A DNA stretch of 46,965 nt, from positions 381,956-428,920 of the forward strand of contig NW_019775410.1 in NCBI RefSeq assembly GCF_001039355.2. The letters are read 5' to 3'. Position 1 is the stretch's first letter; every line of letters starts with the position of its first letter. Below, in pieces: positions 45,701-46,965 of the stretch. The position numbers and the translations under genes were made by a program. The DNA comes from Lingula anatina. Lineage: Eukaryota; Brachiopoda; Lingulata; Lingulida; Lingulidae. Below the pieces are notes generated by a model. It was not told the DNA's origin, ran no database searches, and was given only the letters and a program-made list of their open reading frames with translations.

Positions 45701-45890
45701 AGATCAATCCATCTGGGGGTTCACGCTAAATTGCTATCAGCTAAAGAGGCTTAAATGTCTGTCACACCTAACAAATCAGCTAGGGATAAAGATAATTACC
45801 CCCTAACAGCTTTACTAGGCGTGACAGAGGTATAAGCTGGTTAGTTTGATAGTAATTTAGTGAGACTCCCCAGGGAGATAGATCGATCCA
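45701..45890. mobile_element. ~190-bp palindromic MITE, copy 2
   Basis: The outer right arm, read on the opposite strand as GGATCGATCTATCTCCCTGG, matches the left arm of 40047-40240, and both arms carry TCACGC…AAATTGCTAT and CTGTCACRCCTA motifs in inverted pairs. Arms are more diverged than in copy 1. Confidence 0.8.
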
Positions 45891-46237
45891 AATATCTGTG
45901 GGAATGGTCCCTTACATTGACTGAATTGTTTCACAAGAACAATTATTTTGTATGGGTTTGATATCTCACTTCATAATAAAGTTTCATCATAACTACAAAC
46001 ATCTATTCCGCTTTGAGCAAGATATAATAATTATTCCCTCCTGAGCCTTGCCTCATCTGAGAAATGACCATCAAGAATTTTATGCTCAAATATCTTTGGT
46101 CTCATAAATCTGTATTAGTGAATAAAACATAGTGTTGTAATCATTTTCTGTTACTGAAGGACAGAGTTCTTTATGGACATTGATCTCTGATGACTGGTTG
46201 TCTGCTACCCCCATTGGAGTGAGTGGGGCTGGTCATG
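45891..46237. other. No gene recognised
   Basis: Unique AT-rich sequence. Confidence 0.4.
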
Positions 46238-46332
46238 TCCTTTTTTAGAGGGATTAGCAGGTTCTAATCCTATTAGGGGGATTAGCAGGTTCTAATCCTT
46301 TTTAGGGGGATTAGCAGGTTCTAATCCTATTA
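46238..46332. repeat. Three tandem ~30-bp units, each a small hairpin
   Basis: GGGATTAGCAGGTTCTAATCC occurs three times (46249, 46278, 46308), joined by TATTAGG or TTTTTAGG spacers. Within each unit GGATTAG and CTAATCC are inverted around CAGGTT, so every unit can fold into a stem of seven pairs. Confidence 0.95.
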
Positions 46333-46704
46333 TACTGTCATACATTGGGTTGGAGAAATTGGTCGGTTTGTTGTGGTCTTCAAAATTCTCTGTTTTGTTG
46401 TACTCTGGTTCCATTGCATCCTATGAGAAAGAAGATGAGCACTTTAGACCAATGAATAAAAAGAAAATTTCCAGTTAATGAAGCATAAATATAAAATGTT
46501 TTCACAGGCAATTTGTAAAAAACAAACAAACAAACAAACAAACAAAAAAAAAACAAGAAGATGAAGCTAGACACATACAATATATGCAAAATACTGAATC
46601 CTTCAAAGTTCCAAATCTTCTGTCTTTTGTCTCAACTGAGTATCCAAATCAACCCTCAAATCATTTACTGATCACATTTCTATACAATATGTGACTATGT
46701 TTAC
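46333..46704. other. No gene recognised; (AAAC)n microsatellite
   Basis: Contains an AAAC tract at about 46520-46550 and otherwise unremarkable AT-rich sequence. Probably intronic if the next feature is a real exon. Confidence 0.4.
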
Positions 46705-46787
46705 CCCATTCTGTGCCACAGAGCTGTCATATACAAAGTCTGGTGTGCTGATAGCCACAACATTTTCTCCATGGAAAGCCACCGTTC
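46705..46787 (-). CDS. Possible internal exon of an unidentified minus-strand gene
   Basis: On the minus strand a CACCTGCAG acceptor and GTAAAC donor bound 83 bases that are open in one phase, reading TVAFHGENVVAISTPDFVYD then SSVAQNG. Composition and codon use look coding, and both splice sites are good. The repeated VA-hydrophobic pattern suggests beta strands of an extracellular or propeller-like protein, but I recognise no family. No adjoining exon is visible inside the window; the gene would extend beyond the right edge. Confidence 0.4.
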
Positions 46788-46965
46788 CTGCAGGTGCCCC
46801 AGTCTGAACTCACCCCCACCACTGGAATGCAAGGACTTGCTCATACTGAAATCATAGCAACAACTATTTCAATATGCAAGGGAATTGTTTGTTATCATTA
46901 CTAAAAGATTAAGATTTGGACATATAATAAATATTAGGCTTCGTTCACATGCAATGTCTATTTTC
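46788..46965. other. No gene recognised at the right edge
   Basis: Presumably intron upstream of the possible exon. Confidence 0.3.

Noticed and set aside
1-46965. CRISPR arrays, bacterial operons, riboswitches
   Set aside because: The window is clearly eukaryotic; tandem repeats present lack regular unique spacers.

Overview
This is AT-rich eukaryotic (metazoan) DNA: intron-bearing genes with GT/AG junctions, many microsatellites, small DNA transposons and palindromes, and long stretches with no coding signal. Four single-N gaps (10020, 14959, 25333, 44297) show a draft assembly. An invertebrate fits the AP-1 sigma sequence and the transposon repertoire (Mutator-like, DUF6589, SWIM/YqaJ remnants, 'GGGGCGGATCCAG'-type short repeats). 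I cannot name the phylum from sequence alone.

Region 1-6000 holds non-coding, repeat-rich DNA: a TTAA-flanked MITE (668-1226) carrying a second palindromic element (846-1083), a degenerate ~36-bp array (3360-3527), and a dispersed repeat (about 4385-4545) with an inverted relative at 41640-41775.

Region 6064-26217 (minus strand) is one gene, the sigma subunit of the AP-1 clathrin adaptor. Core exons lie at 20452-20630, 20064-20172 and 19720-19857. They can splice in phase to either of two different 14-codon terminal exons, at 13464-13508 or 6064-6108. A promoter-like cluster (ETS and NRF1-like motifs) at 24690-24850 and a possible non-coding first exon lie upstream. Three blocks of this locus occur twice: 6612-10019/10021-12953, 12981-14958/14961-16927 and 19866-21092/25461-26687. 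The first two abut single-N gaps exactly as unmerged allelic contig ends would. The third repeats core exons 2 and 3 with only synonymous changes.

Region 27289-38000 is dense in mobile DNA on the plus strand: a ~2.4-kb element with perfect 25-bp terminal inverted repeats and TA flanks, filled with a ~220-300 bp tandem array; then fossils of a Mutator-like transposase, a PHD finger, an intron-containing DUF6589-type gene and a SWIM/YqaJ nuclease gene, most with frameshifts.

Region 38463-46965 has a 1.3-kb element with ~30-bp terminal inverted repeats, two copies of a ~190-bp palindromic MITE, an intact tRNA-Gly(GCC) gene, a diverged ~300-bp tandem duplication, two further palindromic repeat structures, and one possible minus-strand exon at the right edge. 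I see no clearly new functional system. The most informative biology is the AP-1 sigma terminal-exon choice; the most unusual structure is the TIR element with an internal array.
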